Assembly: GCA_020849475.1 (NCBI GenBank)
Contig: JADLGE010000026.1
Span: 35,355 to 99,354, forward strand
Source: Gammaproteobacteria bacterium
Lineage (GTDB): Bacteria; Pseudomonadota; Gammaproteobacteria; Ga0077536
Length of the DNA: 64,000 bases
Direction of reading: 5' to 3'
Shown piece after piece: positions 27,495-36,262 of this stretch. A program made the position numbers and the translations under genes. The notes below the pieces were generated by a model that saw only the letters and a program-made list of their open reading frames with translations, did not search any database and was not told the origin of the DNA. Within the stretch, counting starts at the first letter, position 1. Each line of letters starts with the position of its first letter.

Positions 27495-28181
27495 TTACAC
27501 CGACAGGTAACGACCCAAGGTCGCGGCGTCGGCGTTGGCGCGGGTCATTTCGTCGACGATGTGTCCACGTTCGATGACCAGCAGGCGATCAGCGATTTCG
27601 AGCGCGAAACTCAAGACCTGCTCGGAGACCACGATGGTCAGGCCGCGCAGCTTCTTGATCTCGATGAGCAGGCGCGCGAGATCCTTGATGATGGAGGGCT
27701 GTATGCCCTCGGTCGGCTCATCCAGCAGCAGCACCTTGGGATTGGTCACCAGCGCGCGTGCAATCACGAGCTGCTGCTGCTGACCACCGGACAGATTGCC
27801 CGCTTTGCGGTTGGCCATGTCGCGCAGAATGGGAAAGAGACTGAAGATCTCCTCCGGGATGTTGTCCTTGCGGTTGCGCAGGCCGGTCAGCACGTTTTCC
27901 ATGACCGTCAGGGCCGGAAACACCATGCGCCCTTGTGGCACGTAGGCCAGTCCATGGGCGACGCGCTGGTGACTCGGCATGCTCGCGAGATCGGTGCCGG
28001 CGAGCTTAAGGGAGCCGGCGCGACTCGGCAAAATGCCAATCAGCGATTTGAACAAGGTGCTCTTGCCCATGCCGTTGCGGCCCATCACGGCCAGGATCTC
28101 GCCTTCGCCGGCCTCGAAGCCGACTTGGTGCACCACTTCGCTTTCGCCGTAGCTGACGGTGAAATCGCGTACTTCCAACAT
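27495..28181 (-). CDS. urtE: Urea/amide ABC transporter ATP-binding protein UrtE
   Basis: 228 residues from the ATG at 28179-28181, which follows a strong GGGAGGA ribosome site. An in-frame ATG 12 bases earlier is less likely. It contains Walker A GRNGMGKST, Q-loop YVPQGRMVFP, signature LSGGQQQQL, Walker B VLLLDEPTEGIQP and a late switch region. This is a LivF-type ATPase of the branched-chain/urea family. In this operon it pairs with UrtD to drive uptake. It lies between urtD and fmdA. Confidence 0.92.
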   Translation of the reverse strand: MLEVRDFTVSYGESEVVHQVGFEAGEGEILAVMGRNGMGKSTLFKSLIGILPSRAGSLKLAGTDLASMPSHQRVAHGLAYVPQGRMVFPALTVMENVLTGLRNRKDNIPEEIFSLFPILRDMANRKAGNLSGGQQQQLVIARALVTNPKVLLLDEPTEGIQPSIIKDLARLLIEIKKLRGLTIVVSEQVLSFALEIADRLLVIERGHIVDEMTRANADAATLGRYLSV

Positions 28182-28206
28182 GTGTCCTCCCACGCCGCGG
28201 CGCGGC

Positions 28207-28950
28207 TCAATGGCCGAGATAGACTTCGATCACGCGCGGGTCGGCCTGCACGTGGTCCATGCTGCCTTCGGCCAGCATTTTTCCCTGGTGCAATACCGTC
28301 ACGCGGTGCGCGATGCGTTTGACGAACTCCATGTCGTGCTCGATGACGATCACGGAGCGGTTGCTGGAGATGCGCGTCAGGAGTTCAGCGGTCTTCTCGC
28401 GTTCGCTGACGCTCATGCCGGCGACAGGTTCATCGAGCATCAGGAGCTCAGGGTCCTGCATGAGCAGCATGCCGATCTCGAGCCACTGCTTCTGGCCGTG
28501 ACTCAGGAGCTCCGCGGCGTCGTCGAGGCGCTCGTCGAGGTAAATGAGCTCAGCCACTTCTTTAACGCGTTCCATGACGGCGGCGTCGCGACGGAAGAAC
28601 AGGCTGCCGAACACCGTGCGGCCGCGTGGATAAGAGACCTCGAGGTTTTCCAGCACCGTGAGGTTTTCGTAGATGGACGGCGTCTGGAACTTGCGGCCTA
28701 TGCCGCGCCGGACGCGCTCGTATTCCGGCATGCGCGTCAGTTCCATGTCCTTGAATTTGATCGAGCCTGCCGTCGCGCGGGTGCGGCCGCAGATCAAATC
28801 GAGCAGGGTGGTCTTGCCGGCGCCGTTGGGGCCGATCACCACGCGTAGCTCGTTCTGCTCGACGTAGAGGTTGAGATCGTTGACCGCCTTGAAGCCGTCG
28901 AACGACACCGACAGGTTGTCGACCGCGAGCACAATGCGTGCGCTGCTCAT
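28207..28950 (-). CDS. urtD: Urea/amide ABC transporter ATP-binding protein UrtD
   Basis: 247-residue LivG-type ATPase: Walker A GPNGAGKTT, IGRKFQTPSIYENLTVLENL, signature LSHGQKQWLEIGMLL (a Gly-Gln variant typical of UrtD) and Walker B LLMLDEPVAGMS. Its start overlaps the urtC stop by four bases, so translation is coupled. It works as a heterodimer with UrtE. The SHGQ signature helps separate it from amino-acid LivG. Confidence 0.93.
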   Translation of the reverse strand: MSSARIVLAVDNLSVSFDGFKAVNDLNLYVEQNELRVVIGPNGAGKTTLLDLICGRTRATAGSIKFKDMELTRMPEYERVRRGIGRKFQTPSIYENLTVLENLEVSYPRGRTVFGSLFFRRDAAVMERVKEVAELIYLDERLDDAAELLSHGQKQWLEIGMLLMQDPELLMLDEPVAGMSVSEREKTAELLTRISSNRSVIVIEHDMEFVKRIAHRVTVLHQGKMLAEGSMDHVQADPRVIEVYLGH

Positions 28951-30152
28951 GCCGCACCTCCTTTGACACGCAGCGCGGTGGGCGCTGCCGGTTCATCTTC
29001 AGGGGGCGCCGGCGTGCGTGGCGCGCCGCGCGCCGTCATTTGGCCGGCCTTGCGTGCCTGCCACTTCTGCCACGCGCCGCGCACGCTATCGGCGAGGCCG
29101 GCGAGACCGTTGGGGAACAGCATCACCACCGCGATGAACAGGCCACCCATGAGGAACAGCCACAACTGTGGAAAGCTTTCCGAGAAATAGGACTTGCCGA
29201 AATTGACGGCGAGGCTGCCGTAAACCGCGCCGACCAAGGACAGACGCCCGCCGACCGCGGTGAAGATCACCATCTCGATGGACGGCACGATGCCGACGAA
29301 GGACGGCGACATGAAGCCGACCTGCAGGGTGAACATCGCGCCGCCGACCGCCGACAGCACCGCCGCCAGGGTGAAGATGAAAACCTTGAACGCAGCGACG
29401 TCGTAGCCCGAGAAGCGCACGCGCTCCTCCTTGTCGCGCAGCGCCAGCAACAGCTTGCCGAACTTGGTTTTGAGCAGCACCTGGCCGAGCGCCACGCTGG
29501 CCAGCAGCAGGCCGGCGTTCAGGAAATACAGCACGTACTTGGCGTGGTCGGTGCGGATGTCCCAGCCGTTAAGCGTCTTGAGATCGGTGATGCCGTTGAC
29601 GCCGCCGGTGTAACCCTGCTGGCCGATGATGAGAATGCTCAGCATGGCGGCGAAGGCCTGCGTCATGATCGCGAAGTACACACCGCCGACGCGGCGCTTG
29701 AACATCGCCACGCCGATGACGAAGGCCATGAGGCCCGGCACCAGCACGATGGCCAGCAGCGTGAAGGCCAGGCTGTGGAAGGGTTCCCACAGCGCCGGCA
29801 GCGCGGTGATCTGATTCCAGTCCATGAAATCGGGAATGCCGGGCGTGGACTGAATCTTGGTGCTCTCGGGGTCCGAGGCTTCGAGCTTCAGGAACATTGC
29901 CATGGCGTAGCCGCCGAGGCCGAAGAACACGCCCTGGCCGAGACTCAGGATGCCGCCATAGCCCCAGCACAGCACCAGGCCAATCGCGACGAAGGCGTAG
30001 GTCAGATACTTGCCGACCAGGTTCAGGCGAAACAGATCCAGGCACAGCGGCAGCACCGCGAGGATGAATAGCGCGAGAGCGGCAAGGGGTATCCAGGCGC
30101 GCCAGGCCGGCGCGCCCGCCGCGGATGCTGTGCTCGGTGTGATGATGTTCAT
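28947..30152 (-). CDS. urtC: Urea/amide ABC transporter permease UrtC
   Basis: 401 residues from the ATG ending at 30152 (MNIITPSTASAAG). It is a LivM-type permease with about ten hydrophobic helices, for example WIPLAALALFILAVLPL, LTYAFVAIGLVLCWGYGG and the EAA-like loop LLALRDKEERVRFSGYDVAAFK. The GYGGILSLGQGVFFGLGGYAMAMFL segment is a hallmark of UrtC. The C-terminal tail is rich in Pro and Ala. The longer frame to 30200 reads into the urtB end and is not used. Confidence 0.93.
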   Translation of the reverse strand: MNIITPSTASAAGAPAWRAWIPLAALALFILAVLPLCLDLFRLNLVGKYLTYAFVAIGLVLCWGYGGILSLGQGVFFGLGGYAMAMFLKLEASDPESTKIQSTPGIPDFMDWNQITALPALWEPFHSLAFTLLAIVLVPGLMAFVIGVAMFKRRVGGVYFAIMTQAFAAMLSILIIGQQGYTGGVNGITDLKTLNGWDIRTDHAKYVLYFLNAGLLLASVALGQVLLKTKFGKLLLALRDKEERVRFSGYDVAAFKVFIFTLAAVLSAVGGAMFTLQVGFMSPSFVGIVPSIEMVIFTAVGGRLSLVGAVYGSLAVNFGKSYFSESFPQLWLFLMGGLFIAVVMLFPNGLAGLADSVRGAWQKWQARKAGQMTARGAPRTPAPPEDEPAAPTALRVKGGAA

Positions 30153-30186
30153 GGATGTAATCCTCAAATGGTCCGCGGCCGTCACA

Positions 30187-31110
30187 TCACTTGCGCACAC
30201 GCAGTCGGAACAGACCTTCCGGGCGCAGCAGCAGGATGCCGATGATGGTGGCGAGGGTGATGACCTTGGCGATCGAGCCGGTCATGAAGAATTCGAGCGT
30301 CGAGTTGGTCTGGGCGATGGAGAACGCCGAGGCGATGGTGCCAAGCAGACTCTGCGCGCCCCCGAATACCACCACCAGGAAGGTGTCGACGATATACAGC
30401 GAGCCACTGGTCGGACCGGTGGAGCCGATGGTGGTGAAGGCCGCGCCAGCCACACCGGCGATGCCGCAGCCGAGTGCAAAAGTAAGACGATCGATTTTGG
30501 CCGTGTCGATGCCGACCGCGCCGGCCATGGCGCGATTCTGGGTAGTGGCGCGCACGCGCAGGCCCCAGCGCGAATAGAACATGATGGCGGCGACGGCCGA
30601 AGTCAGTGCCAAGGTCAGGGCCATGACGAACAGGCCGTTGAGCGGAATGTCGAGGCCTTCCTTCGGCGAGTAGGAACCCATCAGCCACGCCGGCAGCGTG
30701 GCGCTGACTTCCTTGGGGCCAAAGGTCGAGCGGAAGGTTTGCTGCATGATCAGCGACAGGCCCCAGGTCGCGAGCAGTGAATCGAGCGGCCGCTTATACA
30801 GATGCCGGATCATCAGCCACTCGACGAGATAACCGATGACGAAGGCCACGCCGAAGCCAACGATGATGGCGGCGATGAAGTAATAGCTTTCAAACCATGG
30901 AGCGTAGGTGCTGGACAGCACCGACAGGAGATAAGTGGTGTAGGCGCCGATGGTGAGGAACTCACCGTGCGCCATGTTGATGACGCCCATCTGGCCGAAG
31001 ATGATCGCGAGCCCCAGTGCCATCAGCAGCAAGACGCTGAAGTAGGAGAGGCCGTTGAAGCCCTGCATGATGAGGACCGAACCGAATTCCGAAAATGACA
31101 TGCCGTCCAT
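30187..31110 (-). CDS. urtB: Urea/amide ABC transporter permease UrtB
   Basis: LivH-type permease of 307 residues from the ATG at 31108-31110; a second ATG nine bases later is possible. Hydrophobic helices run throughout, with GLAIIFGQMGVINMAHGEFLTIGAYTTYLL near the start and the EAA-like RVRATTQNRAMAGAVGIDTAKIDRLTF. It lacks the long N-terminal extension of some cyanobacterial and proteobacterial UrtB proteins, so it is the short form. It lies 34 bases upstream of urtC and 121 bases downstream of urtA. Confidence 0.93.
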   Translation of the reverse strand: MDGMSFSEFGSVLIMQGFNGLSYFSVLLLMALGLAIIFGQMGVINMAHGEFLTIGAYTTYLLSVLSSTYAPWFESYYFIAAIIVGFGVAFVIGYLVEWLMIRHLYKRPLDSLLATWGLSLIMQQTFRSTFGPKEVSATLPAWLMGSYSPKEGLDIPLNGLFVMALTLALTSAVAAIMFYSRWGLRVRATTQNRAMAGAVGIDTAKIDRLTFALGCGIAGVAGAAFTTIGSTGPTSGSLYIVDTFLVVVFGGAQSLLGTIASAFSIAQTNSTLEFFMTGSIAKVITLATIIGILLLRPEGLFRLRVRK

Positions 31111-31231
31111 CGTCTGTGCTCCGCGCTGGCGCCGTGGGGTCTCACGCAGGCCGCTGCGCGGCCCATGGGTTTGCATTGAACAGTGAGTGGTCGGCCGCGT
31201 TCATCCGTGAACGGGGCCGACCGAGCCGTGC

Positions 31232-32485
31232 TTACTGGTAACCCTTCGGGACGGGGTTGGGTTCGATGAGATCGGACTCGTAGATGACCTTGTACTGGCC
31301 GTCCGCCAGCGCTTCGCCGATGCGCAGCTTGCTCCACAGGTGATGGTTCTCATGCACCTTCACATAGCCTTCCGGCGCGGTCTTGAGCTCGATGCCCGGT
31401 GAGGCGGCGGCAATCTTGTCGATGTCGAAGCTGCCGGCCTTCTCGACCGCGGCTTTCCACAGCCAGGGGCCCAGGTAAGCGGCCTGGGTGACGTCGCCGA
31501 TCACGGCCTTGTCGCCATACTTGGCCTTGAAGGCGGCCACGAACTTCTTGTTGTTGTCGTTATCGAGACTCTGGAAGTACTTCATGGCGGCGTAGAAACC
31601 GACCATGTTCTCGCCGCCTATCCCTAGGATTTCATCTTCGGTGACCGAGATGGTGAGGATGGTCTGCTTGTCGGAGGTCACCCCGGCGGCCTTCAGCTGC
31701 TTCCACCACGCGACGTTGCTGCCACCGACGATGATCGAATAGACCGCGTCGGGCTTCTTGAGCTTGATCTTGTTGATGAGCGAGCCGAACTGGGTGTGGC
31801 CGAGGGGGAAGTAATCTTCACCGACCACTTCGCCCTTGAGCACGTTCTCGATGTGCTTGCGCGCAATCTTGTTCGAGGTGCGCGGCCAGATGTAATCCGA
31901 GCCGACCAGATAGAACTTCTTCGCGCCCTTGGTCTTGGCCAGCCAGTCGAGGCCGGCGATGATCTGCTGGGTGGCTTCCTGGCCGGTGTAGATGACGTTC
32001 TTCGACTGTTCCAGACCTTCGTAGAAAGTCGGGTAATAGAGCATGCCGTTTTCTTTCTCGAACACCGGCAGCACCGCCTTGCGCGAGGCCGAGGTCCAGC
32101 AGCCAAACACCGCCGCGACCTTGTCGTTGACCAACAGCTTGCGCGCCTTCTCGGCGAAGGTCGGCCAGTCGCTGGCGCCGTCTTCCTGGATGATTTCAAT
32201 CTTGCGGCCGAGGATGCCGCCCATTTCGTTGATCTGATCGATGGCCAGTCTCTCGGCCTGAATCGAGCCGGTTTCGCTGATGGCCATGGTGCCGGTCGCG
32301 GAATGCAACTGGCCGACCTTGACCACGCTGTCAGTGACGGCGAGGCCGGTGGTGTTGACTTCCGCGGTGGTGGTGCCGGCGTTGACCAGTAATGGCACGC
32401 TGGCCATCACGCCAAACAGCAGCGTTCGTAAGCTCCGTGAGATTGCACGCAGGTTGGATGGTGCGTTGAGAACTGTAGGTTTCAT
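31232..32485 (-). CDS. urtA: Urea/amide ABC transporter substrate-binding protein UrtA
   Basis: Periplasmic binding protein of 417 residues with a signal peptide (LRTLLFGVMASVPLLVNAG, about 20-37) and a type I fold: VKVGQLHSATGTMAISETG, GGILGRKIEIIQEDGASDWPTFAEKA, AAVFGCWTSASRKAVLPV and YYPTFYEGLEQSKNVIYTGQ. These segments are characteristic of UrtA/FmdD rather than amino-acid LivJ. It is the first gene of the operon urtABCDE-fmdA-fmdB and is divergent from the NCS1-type sensor kinase. The ligand is urea or a short amide; formamidase downstream favours the latter or both. Confidence 0.93.
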   Translation of the reverse strand: MKPTVLNAPSNLRAISRSLRTLLFGVMASVPLLVNAGTTTAEVNTTGLAVTDSVVKVGQLHSATGTMAISETGSIQAERLAIDQINEMGGILGRKIEIIQEDGASDWPTFAEKARKLLVNDKVAAVFGCWTSASRKAVLPVFEKENGMLYYPTFYEGLEQSKNVIYTGQEATQQIIAGLDWLAKTKGAKKFYLVGSDYIWPRTSNKIARKHIENVLKGEVVGEDYFPLGHTQFGSLINKIKLKKPDAVYSIIVGGSNVAWWKQLKAAGVTSDKQTILTISVTEDEILGIGGENMVGFYAAMKYFQSLDNDNNKKFVAAFKAKYGDKAVIGDVTQAAYLGPWLWKAAVEKAGSFDIDKIAAASPGIELKTAPEGYVKVHENHHLWSKLRIGEALADGQYKVIYESDLIEPNPVPKGYQ

Positions 32486-32899
32486 TGAATGCCTCCGAGT
32501 CGGTGAAGAATCGCTGGACCGCGATGTGCGCTGGTCGTGGTGCGATTAAGCGATTCGGTGTTGCAACGCACAATACGCACTTTGTCGTACGCGCATGGGC
32601 GCTTGCGCGGCGCCGATGAAATTGGAACCGAGTCAGTGCAACGCGGTGTGGTTCGGCACCCATGCGGTGCACCGCGCCCGTGGGCCGCGAGCGCGACTGA
32701 AGGGAATCACTGCGCGGTTGCGTCAATTGCGAGAAATCCGCGCATTCGAAATGCGTGGCATGGCCCTTGCTCATGCACTCAGGAGACGCCGAAAAGCCGC
32801 GTTGTGATTTGCAGGAGCACCGTTGCGGTGCGCTTGTGTAACGGTGGCCATTGCAAGACCACGTGCGTGTGGCCCGTGCCACTGACGAATTTGAATCGA
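32486..32899. other. Divergent control region of urt-fmd operon and sensor kinase
   Basis: 414 bases between the starts of urtA (minus) and the NCS1-type hybrid kinase (plus). The frame that stays open upstream of the kinase (32537-32899) translates to Arg/Cys-rich, non-homologous sequence and is judged non-coding. A sigma54-like element lies at 32756-32771. Several imperfect palindromes such as CACCCATGCGGTGCACCG are present, but no operator was assigned. Promoters for both directions should be here. Confidence 0.55.
32756..32771 (+). promoter_or_regulatory. Candidate sigma54 (-24/-12) promoter
   Basis: TGGCATGGCCCTTGCT matches the sigma54 pattern TGGCAYG-N4-TTGCW, with the essential GG and GC dinucleotides at correct spacing. 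It points toward the kinase gene, whose ATG lies 129 bases downstream. Sigma54 control would suit a nitrogen-source module. Found by eye only; no activator site was confirmed. Confidence 0.45.
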
Positions 32900-35800
32900 A
32901 TGAGCGAATCTGCTGCCACCCAGCGCATCCTGCGCGTGCGCCGTGACTACAACTCGTGGGTCGCGACTGAAACCATGGAGGACTACGCGTTGCGCTTCGC
33001 GCCGCGTAGTTTCCGCAAGTGGTCGGAGGCGCGTGTCGCCGCCACTGCGCTCGGTTCAATTTCGTTTCTTGCCCTGGAGGCGATCGGCGGCGCGGTGATG
33101 GTGAGCTATGGCTTTACCAACGCAGTCTGCGCCATTGTCGCGGTTGCGCTGGTCATCTTCCTGACCGGCCTGCCTATCAGTTACTACGCGGCGCGCTTCA
33201 ATGTCGACATCGATCTCCTGGCGCGCGGCGCCGGCTTCGGCTATCTCGGGTCGACCATCACCTCGCTGATCTACGCGTCGTTCACTTTCATTTTCTTCGC
33301 CATCGAGGCCGCCATCATGGCCTTGATGTTCCAGCTGTATTTCGACTGGCCGCTGGCGTTTGGCTATCTCGCGAGTTCGCTCGCCATCATTCCGTTCGTT
33401 CTGCACGGCATCACGCGACTGTCGAAGCTGCAGCTGTGGACCTTCGTGCCGTGGGTGGTGTTGGCGGTGCTGCCCTTCGCCTGCGTGTTGCACAAAGATC
33501 CCTCGCTGTTCCAGGCCTGGACCACCTTCGGCGGCTATTCACCGGGCGGCACGCAGTTCGATCCCTTGCTGTTCGGCGCCGCGACCACGGTGTGCTTTTC
33601 GCTGATCGCGCAGATTGGTGAGCAGGTCGACTTCCTGCGCTTCATGCCCGAGCGCGGTGAACACAACCGCAGACGCTGGTGGGCGGCCGTGATCTGCGCG
33701 GGGCCCGGCTGGGTGGTGCCGGGCCTGCTCAAGCAATTGGCCGGCACATTTTTGGCGTTCCTGGTTATTCAACAGCAATTGCCGCCCTATCGCGCCGAGG
33801 ATCCGACCCTCATGTACGTGGTGGGCTTTTCCTACGTATTCGACTCGCCCAAGCTGGCGCTGGCGGCGGCCACCGTGTTCGTGCTGCTGTCGCAGCTCAA
33901 GATCAACGTCACCAACGCCTATGCCGGCTCGCTGGCCTGGAGCAATTTCTTTTCGCGCCTGACCCACAGTCATCCCGGACGGGTGGTGTGGCTGGTGTTC
34001 AATGTCGCCATTGCACTGCTGCTGATGGAGGTGGGTCTCTACCAGGCGCTGGAGCAGGTGTTGAGTGTCTATTCCTGCATCGCCATCGCCTGGATAGGCG
34101 CGCTGGTCGCGGACCTGGTGGTCAACAAGCCGCTGGGCCTGAGCCCGCCCTATATCGAGTTCAAGCGCGCGCACCTGCATAACATCAACCCGGTGGGCGT
34201 GGTCTCTACCCTGGTCGGTTCGCTGGTGTCGATAGTGGCTTTCAGCGGTGCGTTTGGCACGATGGCCCAGGCGTTTGCCTCGTTCATCGCGTTGGTGACG
34301 GCCTTCGTGCTGGCGCCGTGCATCGCTTTCGCCACCGGCGGCCGTTACTACATCGCGCGCCCGCCTGCAGAGGGCATGCATGGCGCGGCGACCCATGTCT
34401 GTTGCATCTGTGAAAACGAATTCGAAGGCGAGGACATGGCCCATTGTCCGGTTTATGCCGGACCGATCTGTTCTCTGTGCTGTTCGATAGACGCGCGCTG
34501 CGGCGATGCGTGCAAGAAGCCGTCTTTACATCTCGCGACTTCACGCCCGCACTGGTTGGCGCGTCTCGATCCGCGCCTGCGCGATTTCTCCCTGACCTTC
34601 GCCTTGCTGGCGACGATAGTCTCGGCATTGCTGGCGACGGTCTACTTCCATCTCTACATGCAGGGTCTACCGACCGCCGGCCCCGAGCGTCTGCAATTGA
34701 TGGAGGCCTCGCTCATCAAGATCTGGGCGGGCCTGCTGGTGGCGGTCGGCGTGGTTGCGTGGTTGCTGGTGCTGACGCGCGAGAGCCGCCGTGTCGCGCA
34801 GGAGGAATCCGCGCGCCAGACCACGCTGCTCTTGCAGGAGATTGCCGACCACCAGGCCACCGATCGCGCCTTGCAGCACGCCAAGGAAGTGGCGGAAGCG
34901 GCCAGCCTTGCCAAGAGTCGATTTTTGACCGGCATGAGCCATGAGCTGCGCACGCCTCTGAACAGCATCATCGGCTACGCGCAGATTGCCGAACGCGATG
35001 CCGAGTTGCCGGCGCGTTATCGCGGTCAACTCGAAGTCATGCGCCGCGCCAGCGAGCATTTGCTGCGACTCGCCGATGACATCCTCGACATTGCGCGCAT
35101 CGAGGCCGGCAAGCTGGTGTTGTCCAGTCGCGAGACGGATTTTCCGGTGCTGCTCAATCAACTCATCGACATGTTCCGCCCGCAGGCGGCCGAGAAGGGC
35201 TTGAGTTTCGACTTCGTGGTGGAAGGCGAACTGCCGGCCGGCGTGCGCTGCGACGACAAGCGGCTGGCGCAGATCCTCATCAATCTTTTATCCAACGCGC
35301 TCAAGTTCACACGCAGCGGCCAGGTCACGCTGGCGGTCGACTGTCGACGTGAGACCACCAGCTTCCTGGTCGCGGACACCGGCCCGGGCATTGCCGCGCA
35401 GGATCTCGAGCGCATGTTTCAGCCCTTCGAGCGCGGCGGTGGTGCAGCGCCGGGCGTGGGCCTCGGCCTCACCATCGCGCGCCTTCTGACCGGCCTCATG
35501 GGCGGTGAACTGACCGCCGACAGCGAACCCGGGCGCGGCAGCAGTTTTCGTGTGCGGCTGTTGCTGCCCAAGCTGCGCGCGGTGCGACAGACCGACAACG
35601 GTCGCCCGCCCATCGTCGGCTATCGCGGCGCGCGTCGGCGACTGCTGGTGGCCGACGACCAGGGCGCCCATCGCCTGGTGTTGAGCGGCATGCTTGAACC
35701 TCTGGGTTTCGAAATCGCACAGGCGGTCGATGGCGCGGATGCCTTGGCACAGGTGCACAAGGCGCGCTTCGACGCGCTGCTGCTCGACCTTGCGATGGGT

Positions 35801-36262
35801 GAACCGGGCGGCCTCGAACTGACGCGACGCCTGCGTGCCGAAGATTGGCGGCGGCCGATTCTGATCGTGTCAGCCGATGGTTTCGAGGAAACGCGCGAGG
35901 CCTGCTTCGCGGCCGGCGCCAGCGCCTTCCTGCTGAAACCGGTGCACTACGAAGAGCTCATCACCCAGCTCGAACACCACCTGGCGCTGCGCTGGCTGCA
36001 CGGTCGGGTGTCGGCGGAAGTCTGGCAGAACGGTGGCCGTCGCATGCCGGCCTTGCCGGCGGACCTGCATGCGCGGCTCGCGCAGGCGGCACGCATCGGT
36101 CACATCCGCGCGGTGCTCGCGGTCATCGATGAAATCGAAGCCCTGGACGACAGCCACGCGCCGCTGGTCGGCGAATTGCGACGTCTGGCCAAGGAATTCC
36201 TGTTCACCGAAATGCTTGCCTTCATCGGCGCCGGAGAAGTCCATGAACATGCCGACGGATGA
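32900..36262 (+). CDS. Hybrid sensor kinase with NCS1 transporter-like sensor region
   Basis: 1120 residues from the ATG at 32900. Residues 1-475 resemble an NCS1/purine-cytosine permease with about twelve membrane helices (EAIGGAVMVSYGFTNAV, ISYYAARFNVDIDLLARGAGFGYLGS). A Cys-rich segment (about 497-540, with CCICE, CPVYAGPICSLCC and CGDAC) follows, then two more helices. HisKA has MSHELRTPLNS (His681). The HATPase has NLLSNALKF, DTGPGI and GVGLGLTIARLL. A receiver (about 913-1035) has LLLDLAMGEPGG. The permease-like part probably senses or transports an amide or ureide. The 3' end overlaps a response-regulator gene by 20 bases. Divergent orientation suggests it controls urtABCDE-fmdAB. Confidence 0.9.
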   Translation: MSESAATQRILRVRRDYNSWVATETMEDYALRFAPRSFRKWSEARVAATALGSISFLALEAIGGAVMVSYGFTNAVCAIVAVALVIFLTGLPISYYAARFNVDIDLLARGAGFGYLGSTITSLIYASFTFIFFAIEAAIMALMFQLYFDWPLAFGYLASSLAIIPFVLHGITRLSKLQLWTFVPWVVLAVLPFACVLHKDPSLFQAWTTFGGYSPGGTQFDPLLFGAATTVCFSLIAQIGEQVDFLRFMPERGEHNRRRWWAAVICAGPGWVVPGLLKQLAGTFLAFLVIQQQLPPYRAEDPTLMYVVGFSYVFDSPKLALAAATVFVLLSQLKINVTNAYAGSLAWSNFFSRLTHSHPGRVVWLVFNVAIALLLMEVGLYQALEQVLSVYSCIAIAWIGALVADLVVNKPLGLSPPYIEFKRAHLHNINPVGVVSTLVGSLVSIVAFSGAFGTMAQAFASFIALVTAFVLAPCIAFATGGRYYIARPPAEGMHGAATHVCCICENEFEGEDMAHCPVYAGPICSLCCSIDARCGDACKKPSLHLATSRPHWLARLDPRLRDFSLTFALLATIVSALLATVYFHLYMQGLPTAGPERLQLMEASLIKIWAGLLVAVGVVAWLLVLTRESRRVAQEESARQTTLLLQEIADHQATDRALQHAKEVAEAASLAKSRFLTGMSHELRTPLNSIIGYAQIAERDAELPARYRGQLEVMRRASEHLLRLADDILDIARIEAGKLVLSSRETDFPVLLNQLIDMFRPQAAEKGLSFDFVVEGELPAGVRCDDKRLAQILINLLSNALKFTRSGQVTLAVDCRRETTSFLVADTGPGIAAQDLERMFQPFERGGGAAPGVGLGLTIARLLTGLMGGELTADSEPGRGSSFRVRLLLPKLRAVRQTDNGRPPIVGYRGARRRLLVADDQGAHRLVLSGMLEPLGFEIAQAVDGADALAQVHKARFDALLLDLAMGEPGGLELTRRLRAEDWRRPILIVSADGFEETREACFAAGASAFLLKPVHYEELITQLEHHLALRWLHGRVSAEVWQNGGRRMPALPADLHARLAQAARIGHIRAVLAVIDEIEALDDSHAPLVGELRRLAKEFLFTEMLAFIGAGEVHEHADG

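Noticed and set aside
32537..32899. N-terminal extension of the hybrid sensor kinase
   Set aside because: The frame stays open upstream of the ATG at 32900, but its translation is Arg/Cys-rich and unlike the permease family. It also covers the promoter region.
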